The notes under the pieces are model-generated. The model had not been told where the DNA came from, did not search any database, and saw nothing but the letters and a program-made list of their open reading frames with translations. The position numbers and the translations under genes are program-made. From assembly GCA_977006965.1 (NCBI GenBank), contig OZ345352.1, positions 4,340,001 through 4,404,000 of the forward strand: a stretch of DNA of 64,000 bases, given 5' to 3'. Of this stretch, positions 52,057 to 62,599 are shown in pieces; position 1 is the stretch's first letter; each line of letters begins with the position of its first letter. This DNA is from Phymatolithon calcareum. Its lineage: Eukaryota; Rhodophyta; Florideophyceae; Hapalidiales.

Positions 52057-53984
52057 CTGGTGTCTATGTGACGAACACCTTCAATTGAGGGAAAAAGTTT
52101 GTAAAACGAATGCAGAACAGATTTTGAGCACCAGATTCGGAAAGGCGACCTTTTGTTCTTGGTGGGTAGTACCCCTTTTAGTACCTTAAAACCGCGTCGT
52201 TCCCCGGTACGAGCGAAAATCTGCTGGTCACACAGAAAAAACTCATTTGCCATGCCTCGAGAAAAAGACCCGCGCCGAGTGGTCGGTGCAGCCGTCCGCA
52301 CCAGAACAACATCAGAGACAAGTCCTTCACAGTGCTGCTGACTATATGTAGCGTTTTCAAGTTCAAAAAAGGTGAACGGCACGGTTCAAGAGGTGCACGT
52401 TGATGAAATCAAGGGTCGCTCGAGCACGTCACTTCGCGTGAAATGGGTCCTTGTTCAGCAGCCAATAGAAAAGACTAAGATTAAGACTATCAAAATTGTT
52501 AACGTCAAGGCAGGAAAGGCTGACAAGGGCGCTTGTTCCTCTCGAATTCTTGTGTCGAGTTCCAGCAGGCAAAATTCTGTACCTCGAACGCCGGCTTACA
52601 GTACTTCCGGTCGAACAACTTCTTCGCCAAACGCCGAGTTCTGCGTTCAGTATCAACCACACTCTCGACAGAAGGCAACGCAAATCTAATATACAATGAA
52701 CAGGTGCTCTGAACGCCCTCTTGCGGGTTCCCTCGCCTACACCCTGCATAGTTCTTGGGAACAAAAATTGCAAGAGGAGCTTGATGTCATTGCGCCAGAC
52801 GGTGAACAGAGTATTTTTGCTCATGGAGTGCCATGGTTCGAGCGCCAAGTTCTATGACCAATTAGGGGAAAGCTTGCCCGTCAGTTCTGGAAAGTTCGCA
52901 CTATAAACAGAGATGTTATATCCGAGAACGGTTGCATCGGGTTCCACACACCGTACGATTCCTTCATGACGATGTTTCGCCGAGTGCACCTGCGAACAAT
53001 TCATGCTTAGTCATCCGCTAAGCTGAAACGAATAGGAATAACGGAGGCTAAGATTTTCAGAATATTCATCCTCAGGAGTTGGACGCAAAGACATTTATGG
53101 AAGTCTACCATGGGGAACAAGTATATCCTCGCTCCTTCATTTTCAAACAGTGGGATGACCACAGCCAGGTTCTCCGAGTACTTTCGGTGCGTCAAATTCA
53201 CCGTGAAACAAAGTTAACAAGGCACTCTGTCATCCGTACAGTACAGGTGGGCGCTCGTTCAGGATTTTATCGATGCTATTAATGATCACCAAAACCCACT
53301 GCGTCTCTGTTAGACCTGGTTTTGCCTTGCCAAGTTTATAGCTCTTTGGTATGGCAACGGAGGCCATTGCATTGAGAATGGCCTCCTTCAGCACATCGCC
53401 ATCCACCGTAAACCGGAGAAAGGTTGCGAGTTACAGAATTCAGACTAAGGAAGACGTAAGATAATGCTGCATCTTGATCTGGGGACCACGACAGAGGGCG
53501 AGAAGCAAAACGCTTTAGAAGGTGAAACTGCCCATAGTTGTACTGCGCCGTCTTTTGGCCTCATACTCTGGTACAAGGCGCCTTGTCCTCCGGGATTCAC
53601 TCTGCCTCACGCAATAATCATTGATGTTCAGTACTCCAACAGGTGTATTTGCTCCCAGGGCCGTGTTGAAACCCACTTAACTCCTCCGAAAATGGAAAAG
53701 TAAGCCACAGGTGGCATGATGACTACTTTATCTGTTCAAAACAACTGCAGAGTTTGACAAGTTAAGGAATTAACAATCGTGTTCCCATCATGTAGTAGAC
53801 TTGATGGCGCCGCAATAAACAAACGTGGCACTTCAGCAGGTAGAAACTGTTTTGCTAGGCATGCTGAACACATCCATGAGCTTGATGCGTTTGATGAGCC
53901 TAATAATGAATAGCTTTCGTTGGCAAAAAATAATTGATTCTCATTCCCTCAATTGAGGGAAAATTCCCGTCACATAGACACTAG
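52057..53984 (+). mobile_element. piggyBac-like element copy 3, internally deleted
   Basis: The ends TGTCTATGTGACG (52061 on) and CGTCACATAGACA (to 53980) are perfect inverted repeats. They are flanked by CTGG (52057-52060) and CTAG (53981-53984), which I read as a CTAG duplication with one change. CCCTCAATTGAGGG is present inside the right end (53946-53959). The length is 1.93 kb against 2.58 kb in copy 1. Confidence 0.82.
52253..53912 (+). pseudogene. piggyBac transposase remnant, copy 3
   Basis: The N-terminus is nearly continuous: PREKDPRRVVGAAVRTRTTS, VDEIKGRSSTSLRVKWVLVQ and RQNSVPRTPAYSTSGRT, with a stop after CC near 52340. Later pieces are in several frames (FMTMF near 52966; KRIGITEAKIFRI; LHLDLGTTTEGEKQNALEGE near 53465). 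A deletion joins the region after the first catalytic Asp to the GRVETHLTPPK block, removing the second and third Asp. The zinc region near the end is partly kept. Confidence 0.75.
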
Positions 53985-54939
53985 CTCCGTATAAAAGCAG
54001 GCACATTGTGCGAGCTATAGTGGACAAAGACTTTAAATGGGTACACTGGAATGCCCTCAACTTTGAATTAGAAGCAAGTGAGCAATTTTGATGTTCTGTC
54101 GACTAGACAACATGGGAAAATCGTGAACTACAACCTCGTGACGCTCTACCGCACCATGTGTACCGAAAAAGCTGTAGCATGGTACAGAACATTCCCCGTC
54201 CTTTGCTTCTCGTAGAGGACTGGGGAATCATCTGACTGCGTTTTGCAGAGACATTTTCTGTCGCAAGTCCGCTGCACATGAACTCGGAGACATCTTGCGA
54301 TCCGTTGAACGTTCCTATTGTCGTAACACAACGGTGCAATACCGAGAAGCCATACTCGTGAACGACACTGAACGCTCGATAGATTATCTCGACTGCGCGT
54401 AATTATCTGCGAACTCACAGTGAACGGCATACTCACAGCGAACAGCCTGCTCACACTGCCTTGCGTTCGCCCGACACTGAACCGTATGTTCTGCGTTGGA
54501 CGATTCGAGAGCTTCTGCCACTACTCATAGATCACAACTTAAGCAGTATAAATAAAGCAAACTTGCGCAAGCCCAACGAAGGGCAAGTTGGAACCAAACA
54601 AGTCACAGTACGTGCAAAACCTTCTTCACCTACCCTGTGTCTGCGGGCGTCTGACGTATGCGCATCCGTGCGACACAAACACCACCGGTTGGCAATTGAC
54701 GCGCTGACCGAGTGAGGGACCATTGCCGGCTTGCAGAAACATTGCGCAAGCACCCAAGTGGTCCCGTTATTATCTTCTGAGTTTACCCTATCCAGAGGGG
54801 TAATCTCATCCTCCGATACATTGCGCCTGCACACCGCAGTCGCAAGATTCAGTGGAGGGTTTTCGACATTTTCACCTGGTCGTGTCTCTGCATATGAGTA
54901 CATATTTTGACTTTCTTGGATTTGCTCCGATATTGCCAA
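53985..54939. other. no gene recognised
   Basis: Open frames on both strands near 54100-54900 show no domain. The right edge enters a repeat tail. Confidence 0.35.
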
Positions 54940-55085
54940 GTTGCCCCAAGCGTCCGCTGATGAGTTGGTAACTTGTAAATAAAAATCTCAATTTCTTCTT
55001 CACCGAACAGAATCCGTCGAAAAAGTTTCCCCGAGCGTCAGCAGATGCGTTGGGCCCTTTTTATTTAAAAATAAAATCAGATTTT
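54940..55085 (+). repeat. two consecutive tail type 4 copies
   Basis: The first (to 54985) reads GTTGCCCCAAGCGTCCGCTG, then GTTGGTAACTTGTAAATAAA. The second (from 55025) reads GTTTCCCCGAGCGTCAGCAG, then a T-rich AAATAAAATC end. Confidence 0.5.
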
Positions 55086-55139
55086 CTTCTTTTTCTTCCG
55101 CTCTCTATTCTTGGTATTTCTTCCGAAAAAGTTTCAATA

Positions 55140-55830
55140 GCGGGAAGGATATGTGTTGATTTATTTTAAAAGCTTCTAAGGCCTCTCTTCAAGAGTAACA
55201 GGGCCACTTTCGCACGATTTTCTAAGCTAACGTAGTTTGACTATTCAGTATATCCTTGATTCGTATTTCTCTCCCAACAAGTGCTCTAGTGAGTCGCTTT
55301 CATTGATATTCAATTTCAGGACTATCTTGGATGAAGATAGAATGGGTTGGAGCGCGACGAGCTCAATCACGGCTTTGACACCAAAGTATGCACCTAGTAC
55401 TGATTTTCTCCAAAGAGGTGCTCTGTTGAATATCAGCTGTAGGCATCGCTAACCGTGTCGAACTTTCTCTTACGCGGAGAACCACCGGTAGATTGTTAGA
55501 ATCAGTTGGTATCTCGAGCGATCTTCCCTCTTCTTCCTTTGCCCATAACTCAATTATACCTTTCGTCGCCCTTTCTTTGAGGCTGAGCCCTCCTCCGCTT
55601 TATCGAGATCTTGCTGCAAATCTTCTATGTCCTTGGTTGCCTCCTTAATGTCTTCATCTCTCCCAGAATACTCATCTGCCTCATCGAGGCGCTTCTTTTG
55701 TCTCACTAGACTCGCAGAAAACCTTTCTGCTTGGTGTCTTCTCCTCGTGGCTGGTGGTTCTAGACGGCACAGAACTCACATTCTACTATGGCGGTGCTGG
55801 GCATATGTCCCAAAAACATACTTGGAGAAT
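55140..55830 (-). mobile_element. LINE family-C 3' copy
   Basis: The minus strand opens with KYVFGTYAQHRH and VLCRLEPPATRRRHQAERFS, continues with KKRLDEADEYSGRDEDIKEA and ends in the region matching 16.0 kb, then the tail at 55140-55200 (inverse of GGGAGCTTTTAAAATAAATC). It has several frame changes. Confidence 0.7.
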
Positions 55831-55994
55831 AAACCTTCTGCCGATTCGATTGCTGATTGTAATCGCTTTGTCAGTGGCGTCACGTGGAGTGCACCAGGCC
55901 ACATTAGCCCTGCATCAGACCGAAAGTATGAAATCTCAACCTCACTTGACGTAGAGATGACATTATCTCACAAAACTAAAGAGGTAGGTTACAG

Positions 55995-56185
55995 TAAGCA
56001 TTCTGTCAACTCCGTAAAAGACTGAGATATGATTACTTCGAATCTTGAGTTTTCCCGTCCGCCATTATGGTGGGCGTTTCGTAAGCTGCACATAGGTAGG
56101 TAGCATCAGAGAAAGCCTTTCCTATATCTTCGGAAGTCTGCGGGGCTTTTAAACAAACTCGAATTTTAAAAAAGTAAGCATTCTA
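55995..56185 (+). repeat. LINE family-D 3' tail
   Basis: It reads TTGAGTTTTCCCGTCCGCCA, then TCTTCGGAAGTCTGCGGGGC and TTTTAAACAAACTCGA. The same tail ends the copy at 63.9 kb. Confidence 0.7.
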
Positions 56186-56349
56186 TAACCCCTCTGTAAG
56201 GAAATTAAATGATTTTATTGAGAAGGTAACATGTATCCCAACTAGAGGCAGGTCAGTACCTTTCTTACATATCTACTTTGCCGATGCGTTTGTTACTTGA
56301 TTTTTAGTCCAGTAATATTTCTTTTCAAAAATTTCTGGACTTCTATTGC

Positions 56350-56395
56350 GTCAGCAGATGCCTTGGTAACTTTTGAACAATAATCTTCCTTTAGT
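56350..56395 (+). repeat. tail type 4 copy
   Basis: It reads TGCGTCAGCAGATGCCTTGG, then TAACTTTTGAACAATAATCT. Confidence 0.4.
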
Positions 56396-56529
56396 GTTCT
56401 TTTTCTCTGTACCACGCCTCTTTCTGTATAACCCATCTGTAACCCCAACGTAACCTGTGTAACCTTCTGTTCGTCATTATGCACCGGGCCATGGTTTGAA
56501 CAAGGTCACTTGGATACGAGATGGGTGGG

Positions 56530-56886
56530 AAAGCCAATCAATGCCTTCCATCTAAACGACCATCAGTGGTAGTTCTACCTGCCAGTATGCAGATTACGCT
56601 ATCACACTGAAAGCGTAACCTGGTACAGCTCCAGAGTTACTGTTACTGTAAGCTTTCTGTAACCCGTCTCTAACCCTATCTATAACCTATTTTTGAGGTG
56701 CGAAAGCCAATCAATGCCTTCCATTTGAACGACCATCAGTGGTAGTTCTACCTGCCAGTACCCAGGTGACGCTATCACACTGATAACGTAACCTGGCCAG
56801 GTTACGTTATCTTGCTGGATACTGCACCAGCGTAACGGTTACTGTAACCTTTCTGTAACCCTTCTCTAACGTTATCTATAACCTAT
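56530..56886. repeat. tandem duplication, about 170-185-bp unit
   Basis: Two units share AAAGCCAATCAATGCCTTCC, GACCATCAGTGGTAGTTCTA and the end CTATCTATAACCTATTTT. The second unit contains a 30-bp perfect palindrome (56782-56811). The surroundings are rich in GTAACC. Confidence 0.75.
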
Positions 56887-57289
56887 TTTGCAACGCTACT
56901 GTACTTGGAGAATAGCAGAAGTTCATTGGCATCCGTGGACGCGTTATTGGTCAAATCCTGTCCAAGAAAGATTTTTTGAATACTTTGCGAATGAATCCGG
57001 GCGTTGCCTGCAACGAAAATGCTCTCCGCGACAAACGCGAAGAGCCGGAATGGAGGGCTAATCTGGGAGCACAAAAGAAGCAAAGATAAAATGAAACTGA
57101 TCAGTAGGAAGCGGAAACTGAGTAAGGTCGTGCCATTTGAGAAGAGAAACCGGAAGAGCTATTTCCTCCGCTTGATCTTATAAGGCTCTCGAAGTACCGG
57201 CGAGTTACTGACGTTGCAGGGCTTCTGAGAATCATCTGAGCTCAGACTTTTAGAGCTTCCCGCACACGCTTGACCGTTCTTGAACAACG

Positions 57290-57964
57290 ATGAGCAGCAC
57301 CGTGACCGTCAATCACAACTTCCGAATTTTAAGTGACCCCGAGGAGTTTCCTAGTGGAGAAACGTTCAGGCAAGGATTGCCAGATGATGCGGAGCAGGTC
57401 ATGACAGTTATGAACCGAGCATTCGGTGGAGGCCTCAAGTTCTTTTGGACGCACAGAGCAGCAGCCGGTGAAGATCTGTTAAACGTTGCAATTGGAGATG
57501 TACGAAGCAGTGATGGATATCTGTCGTGGCGCAATGTGATCGTTGTTGAATTGAATGGGAAAGTATGCGGCTGTCTCTTTGGTTTGAATGAACTGGAAAT
57601 GGAATGGGCATCTAAGGATCCAAACATCTCGGATGAAAGAAATGCAATGCGCGCTGTCAAGCATCGCGCTCATACTTTGACCGGGAATTCCGACGACTCG
57701 CACACCTGGTACATTTCTTTTATCGCTGTCGACCCGATCTACCAGCGCCGGGGCTTGGGATCTAAACTTCTCAACTATGCTGTTCAAGAGGCGAAGGCCA
57801 ATGGCAAGAAGCAAATGTCGCTAGTTGCACTGGACGACAATACGGGTGCATACGATCTGTACAAGAATAGGTTCGGATTTCAGGAAATTGAAAGGGGGCC
57901 TTTCGTGAAAGGAAGCTGGGATGTACCGGGTAACAATTGGATAATTATGAGGAAAGCCGTGTAG
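57290..57964 (+). CDS. GNAT-family N-acetyltransferase
   Basis: This intronless protein has 224 residues, close to the usual size for a single-domain GNAT. It would transfer an acetyl group from acetyl-CoA to an amine; the substrate is not evident. The acetyl-CoA-binding motif A is YISFIAVDPIYQRRGLGSKL, with the Q-R-R-G-L-G loop at residues 152-157. Motif B follows with MSLVALDDNTGAYDLYKNRF and GFQEIERG. The N-terminal part has VMNRAFGGGLKFFW, as in stand-alone acetyltransferases of fungi and algae. The ATG context is ACGATGAGC. There is no signal peptide or membrane segment, so it is probably cytosolic. A dispersed repeat lies 60 bases after the stop. Confidence 0.88.
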   Translation: MSSTVTVNHNFRILSDPEEFPSGETFRQGLPDDAEQVMTVMNRAFGGGLKFFWTHRAAAGEDLLNVAIGDVRSSDGYLSWRNVIVVELNGKVCGCLFGLNELEMEWASKDPNISDERNAMRAVKHRAHTLTGNSDDSHTWYISFIAVDPIYQRRGLGSKLLNYAVQEAKANGKKQMSLVALDDNTGAYDLYKNRFGFQEIERGPFVKGSWDVPGNNWIIMRKAV

Positions 57965-58027
57965 TGCGTGCGTCATGACTCTGTGCGAACAACTATTGTG
58001 CTTAGAATATGTGAAAAAAGTAGGGAG

Positions 58028-58185
58028 TTCAATTGCTTCGGGTAGAACCGCCTAATGACGAGCGGCACGTAGAGAAGAAGAGTGCTTACAAATAGCTAGC
58101 AGGATTAACGCCCTGTCGTAATCTAAGCAGAGGTAAAAACAGAAGCACTGCTTGCTAGCCCCATAGGGTAATAATCATACTTTAC
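58028..58185 (+). repeat. dispersed repeat, copy 2 of 2
   Basis: It matches 43000-43165: ATAGCTAGCAGGATTAACGC, then AGCACTGCTTGCTAGCCCCA. It ends in AATAATCATA. Confidence 0.6.
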
Positions 58186-58899
58186 TAGGGAGTTAAAAAT
58201 CAAAGGATTACTCTCGTACTGCCAAGATGCGATTCCCAGCCGGACCTGCGCAGGGTACTTTCAAGGCGTTCATTCAGTCGTCTTTGCGGACCCTGGGCTG
58301 GCAGTAGATCCGTTGGCGTTGCGTATTTCGGGGCTTTGCAACCCTCGGAATGCGACTGCAGCGCGCCACAGCTTTTCTCGTGTTGCGAGAGTTTCGCTAC
58401 GTGAGTCCCAGCTCGGCACTCCGGCGAATGCACAACTAGTCTCGTCGGCCCTACAACCCGGCGTCGAAGACGAACTGGCCTTCGCTCGCGAGTTACGCCG
58501 TCACGATATGCAGGCGCGGCGGGGCCGCTGACGAAGAACTCTGGAATCATCACGGGATAGGATCGCGACTTTCCTGGTTTTTTTCCAAGTATTATAACTA
58601 TATCAACAGCCTTCGTTCAAGAAATGAGCTTGTTTAGGACACATTGTCCAGGTGGGAGGTCTTCTGGAGAATAATCGTTTCCTCAATTGGCTCCTGTTCC
58701 TCATAAAAGATCTCATTGAGAGCGAGGATGATATCGTCATCATCTTTGTCGAAAGCGAAGTCATGGTCAAAGCTGTAGCTGAGTCTGAATTGGAATCGGA
58801 CTCACTCTCCGACTCGGAAGTAAATGCTTCTTCATCGGTGGAGTCGAACTAACGCGGCTTGTGAAGGAATATCGGCGCTTGAGTCGCGCCACTACCTTG
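58186..58899. other. no gene recognised
   Basis: A GC-richer piece (58230-58550) is open on both strands without a domain. At 58640-58850 the minus strand encodes an acidic stretch (DDDDIILALNEIFYEEQEPI), possibly the start of a transposase or element protein; this is not enough to name it. Confidence 0.35.
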
Positions 58900-59160
58900 T
58901 CAGCCGTTTCGAGGGTTTGATGCGGTCGTTGTACACTTTCCCCACGCGTGCTTCTGAATCAATACGAAGAGCCTTCTCCATGACTATAGCCGTATCTTGC
59001 TATCCAATTTACCGCAGGTTCTGCATGCCGATCAGCCTGCGAAGATTAGGAATCTTCGTTGAATTCAAAAAGCCACGGCAAACACGCGCAGCCTCATTTC
59101 TCGCAACGTCCACATGCCGAAGCAATATCTGTATTATTCAGCAACAGCTGTATGAGCTGT
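58900..59160 (-). pseudogene. LINE family-F fragment
   Basis: The minus strand encodes ARNEAARVCRGFLNSTKIPN, LRRLIGMQNLR and AIVMEKALRIDSEARVGK, parallel to RLKATTIAKLRPLTGMRSLR and MDKALRLLPDTP at 40.9 kb. Confidence 0.55.
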
Positions 59161-59584
59161 AAGAATTTAATTTTGTAGACGCTCAATCCCTTTCGTATGA
59201 TACCAGCTTTCCTGAGTCCATTCCCGCGCCTCACTTCTTCTCCCACCTCTGTGTCACCAACTTTCGCACCGTTCTCGTTCCCAAAGAACCGCGGTCGAGA
59301 CCGCTGGCCGTGTCTGGAAGGCTCACGCCCATTCTCTCAGAAACTAGGTCCCTTTCTTCCGCGTGATATTAAACCAACTTATCACTTCTTCACTCCTGTG
59401 ACTTGCCACATTGCGCAACTTACCTGCCCAAGCGCGCCCAGGCTGGAAGAACAAGGCTGCGGCTCTCCATTGCTTCGGCGGAGAAGCTCTCCGCCGTCGC
59501 ACAATCATCGCTTTCCTCTGCGGTCGTCTAAAGACCTGGTTCGCCGTTACAGCGTTGTACAAAGAATCGTCTCCAGTCTTCGTC

Positions 59585-61291
59585 ATGTCAAGCGGCGGGC
59601 CACAGCCCATACCTGGGCGCACTCTTGAAGGACATGACGGTGATGTATGGTCGGCGGCTCTGTCTCCAGATGGGTTACTGGCGGTGACGGGTTCCAGCGA
59701 CATGTCGGCTATTGTGTGGGATGTGCGTGCCCGTACGATGTTGCGAACCCTGCGAGGTCACACAGCTATGGTCCGCTGTTGTGCAATTTCATGCGATGGT
59801 GCGCGCGTAGCAACGGCGAGCAGGGACGGAACTGTGCGCTTTTGGACGACGGGGACTGGGACATGTGTCTCCACACAACGAGCTTCCGACTCGATTCTGA
59901 ACAGTTTCATCGATTGCTGGATGAACGATGATGGGTCAGTGATAATCGCTGTATTCAGAGCTTCTCTTCGAAGAAAAGCTGAGGTCGTCAGATATCACTG
60001 GTCGGCGGACAACATGGTCACTCGCTCGTCATGGAAAATGTTTTTGGATTTATTCCATGATGTTTCAGTTGCTCCTGAATCAAACCTGCTTGCCGTCACA
60101 AGGTCAGGACAAAACGAATATTCTTTTCAAGTCCTTGTCTTCGATCTGAAGACATTCACATTGCTTCGTTCAAGCACACAAGAGCAAAGTTTATTTTGCG
60201 GTCCCGGCATATCACTTGCTGCAAAGGCCCCTGTCATGGTCACCGCCGACGGCAAGAGTCTTGTTGTGCTACATGCGTTTGATCCTGAAAAAGACGTCCA
60301 GCTTTCTTGCAGATGTTCGGGCGATTTCAGGGGCTCGTTTGTTATAAATGAAAGCGGAGCGCTTGTCGCTGCTGGTACTCTCGGCAAATCAGCAATATGG
60401 GATGTCACCACAAAAACTATCATCGCGTCCTTTGTCGGACATCGAACATGGCCGTATAGCTGGGCTATCTCATCCGATGAATCTACATTCTTAATTGGAG
60501 GAGATCGTGGATGTGTAAACGTATATGACGTCTCGACTCTCAAGGATAAGAGAGAAGTTCTCCACCAGGTTCAATTCGTAAAGAACTGGTTTAAGTCGCG
60601 AGTTCTTATCCTGATGCCCCTTGAGCGAGCTGTGCACGAGTTGAACACCATTTTTCATGAGTTGAAGTTCATAAAATTTGCCGACGGGGCTTTGACAAAG
60701 GCCATTGATTCTGTACTGGATGAAGAAGCTGATGTTTACCTAACAGAGAATCAGTTTGTTCAAGTCTTTTGCAAGTTAAGACGTGATGCGAAGCGAGTCT
60801 TGGATATAAATAAGGCGCGAGAGGAGTGGACTGTAATCTTCAACAGGGCTGCAGGTCACAGAAATAACTCCACGCTTCGAATCAATGTCACTGCTTGGCG
60901 CCTGATCAAGAAAATTCATGACTCTAGCAGTAAATCCAGGAACAAAATGAACAAGGAATCCGCACTAGAAGTTCTACGCTCGTGCGTGCAAGGGAACATA
61001 TGTACCATATCCCGCAAAGAGTTTCTAACGGCTGCAGAGAAAGCAGACATTCGTTTTGCAGGACGCGGAGCTAGCGTAGGGGAAGACGCTCAGATTGAAT
61101 GTGTGATCGATCTTGCTGTTATTGAGAATGGCCAGAGGGTTCTTCGTCTTCCTTGTATGCACATGTTCCATGCTGAATGTCTGCTACCATATCTGGAAAG
61201 AGAGGAAAGTCCGCTTTGTCCAATCGACCGGACCCCGGTGCCCAAGGATGTTGTACCTTTCTTGCCGATTTGGACATGGGGTACAAAATAG
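59585..61291 (+). CDS. WD40-repeat protein with C-terminal variant RING-H2 domain (paralogue 2)
   Basis: This is a 568-residue, intronless protein. The start at 59585 (MSSGGPQP) aligns with that of the paralogue at 26974; the in-frame ATG at 59411 would add 58 residues with no counterpart. WD40 repeats begin with LEGHDGDVWSAALSPDGLLA and LRGHTAMVRCCAISCDGARV, ending on IVWD and VRFW, with weaker blades to about residue 320. The helical middle part is conserved with the paralogue (AIDSVLDEEADVYLTENQFV, INVTAWRLIKKIHDSSS). The RING ligands are C506, D509, C524, H526, H529, C532, C545 and D548, with the same spacing and the same two Asp replacements. The acidic insertion seen in paralogue 1 is absent. 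An E3 ligase role is inference. Confidence 0.88.
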   Translation: MSSGGPQPIPGRTLEGHDGDVWSAALSPDGLLAVTGSSDMSAIVWDVRARTMLRTLRGHTAMVRCCAISCDGARVATASRDGTVRFWTTGTGTCVSTQRASDSILNSFIDCWMNDDGSVIIAVFRASLRRKAEVVRYHWSADNMVTRSSWKMFLDLFHDVSVAPESNLLAVTRSGQNEYSFQVLVFDLKTFTLLRSSTQEQSLFCGPGISLAAKAPVMVTADGKSLVVLHAFDPEKDVQLSCRCSGDFRGSFVINESGALVAAGTLGKSAIWDVTTKTIIASFVGHRTWPYSWAISSDESTFLIGGDRGCVNVYDVSTLKDKREVLHQVQFVKNWFKSRVLILMPLERAVHELNTIFHELKFIKFADGALTKAIDSVLDEEADVYLTENQFVQVFCKLRRDAKRVLDINKAREEWTVIFNRAAGHRNNSTLRINVTAWRLIKKIHDSSSKSRNKMNKESALEVLRSCVQGNICTISRKEFLTAAEKADIRFAGRGASVGEDAQIECVIDLAVIENGQRVLRLPCMHMFHAECLLPYLEREESPLCPIDRTPVPKDVVPFLPIWTWGTK

Positions 61292-61559
61292 CAAAGTAAA
61301 GACAGGCATACAGACGAAGACCAGCAATGTAAGAGTGTCTGCGTGATTGGTGTCATCTAGCAGAGAGAAGAGTGCTGCCGAGGGTATTCGTACAGTATTG
61401 CACCTGCCTATGCGAAATTTGCGTGCTGTCAGACAAGCCTGGTGCTCTGTCGGCGGCAGATCGGCGTACTGTTTCTTGCACCACCTTGTAAAGATTACTA
61501 GAGAAAACAATAAACTTCTTGCTTTCATTAGAAAGTAACGATCTTAGAGTACTCAGTTT
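61292..61559. other. 3' flank of WD40-RING paralogue 2
   Basis: No feature supported. Confidence 0.35.
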
Positions 61560-61800
61560 AGGACTCGATATGCATGCGCCTGACCTCTCTGCATGTCATT
61601 GCAGCACACGTACCAATACGCGATATCGCCCAGTTCTGGACACAGAGTCCGCAACATTATACCAAATCAGAGGTCACATACAAAAGACGACTCTGGAACG
61701 CGCACTTTCAGGATACGAACTTGAAGAAGAAAACAGAAGGGAAAAGATGAACAAGAACGACATCCTCCTTGAAGCGGCGACGTTGGCTGGACTGTCGACC
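61560..61800 (+). pseudogene. LINE family-D-like C-terminal fragment
   Basis: It encodes GHIQKTTLERALSGYELEEE, then DILLEAATLAGL, parallel to HMETLERTLTGYDLEGEKRL at 63.6 kb. Confidence 0.5.
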
Positions 61801-62599
61801 TTCGACGAGCGTACAAAAAGGGAAAAGGGGAAATTGCACACGATTGTCTCCGTGTTGGTTTGCACGGTGTAAATCTCGGGATTCTTCTGTTTGTCGAAGA
61901 GCCGTTGACATCCATCCTCAGAGTCTGGACCTCCTACATATTGCTTGCCGTGCAAAGTCGGCCAAACCTCACGCGAAGATTCCTTGTCCAGCCTCATCGT
62001 CTCTGCAATGAATAGCTGTGCTCTGGCTGACATAACTCCTCACAGAAGGATATTGGCCTTCTTTCGTGGGCCAACTCCAAGCTAACGCTCCAACTATGTT
62101 TTTCCCTCCTGTTTAATTCCCTTATTGACAGCCACAAGATCTAGTGGCGTGAGATGAATTCGAGACTTCCGTGGGCACGAGATGACGGGTAAGCTACGTG
62201 GAGTCATAATTTTGGTGCATGCTTATCTCCTCAAGGTAGCTTTCTTTAGTTCTATTCATAGATCATTTATGGTATATAAGACAATGTAGTCGACCCCAAG
62301 TAGCAGGGTCACGGATATCGACATCCACATAAATCATCGACAGCTGATACCGGGACAGACATCCATCGTCGACCGGTAAATCGTTTTGTCGATCAACATG
62401 GCCAAGTAAACCTTCTTCTTAATTCCAACCCTCACAAAACGCCTGAACCACGCTCACACGGCCAGCGCCATGGTGATCCCTAGTGTTACAGCTTCTACAC
62501 ACGGCAAAGGTTGCGAAAAATAAGGGTGGGAAGAACTGTAATTCCTCGTCGTTAAAAGGGACTGTCCGGTGAGCATACTCGTGCCTGATCCAAGTTGTC
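61801..62599. other. no gene recognised
   Basis: Frames are short and without domains. Confidence 0.4.

Noticed and set aside
54100-54940. Open frames of 78-135 codons on the minus strand
   Set aside because: No motif, no good start context, and they overlap one another in different frames.
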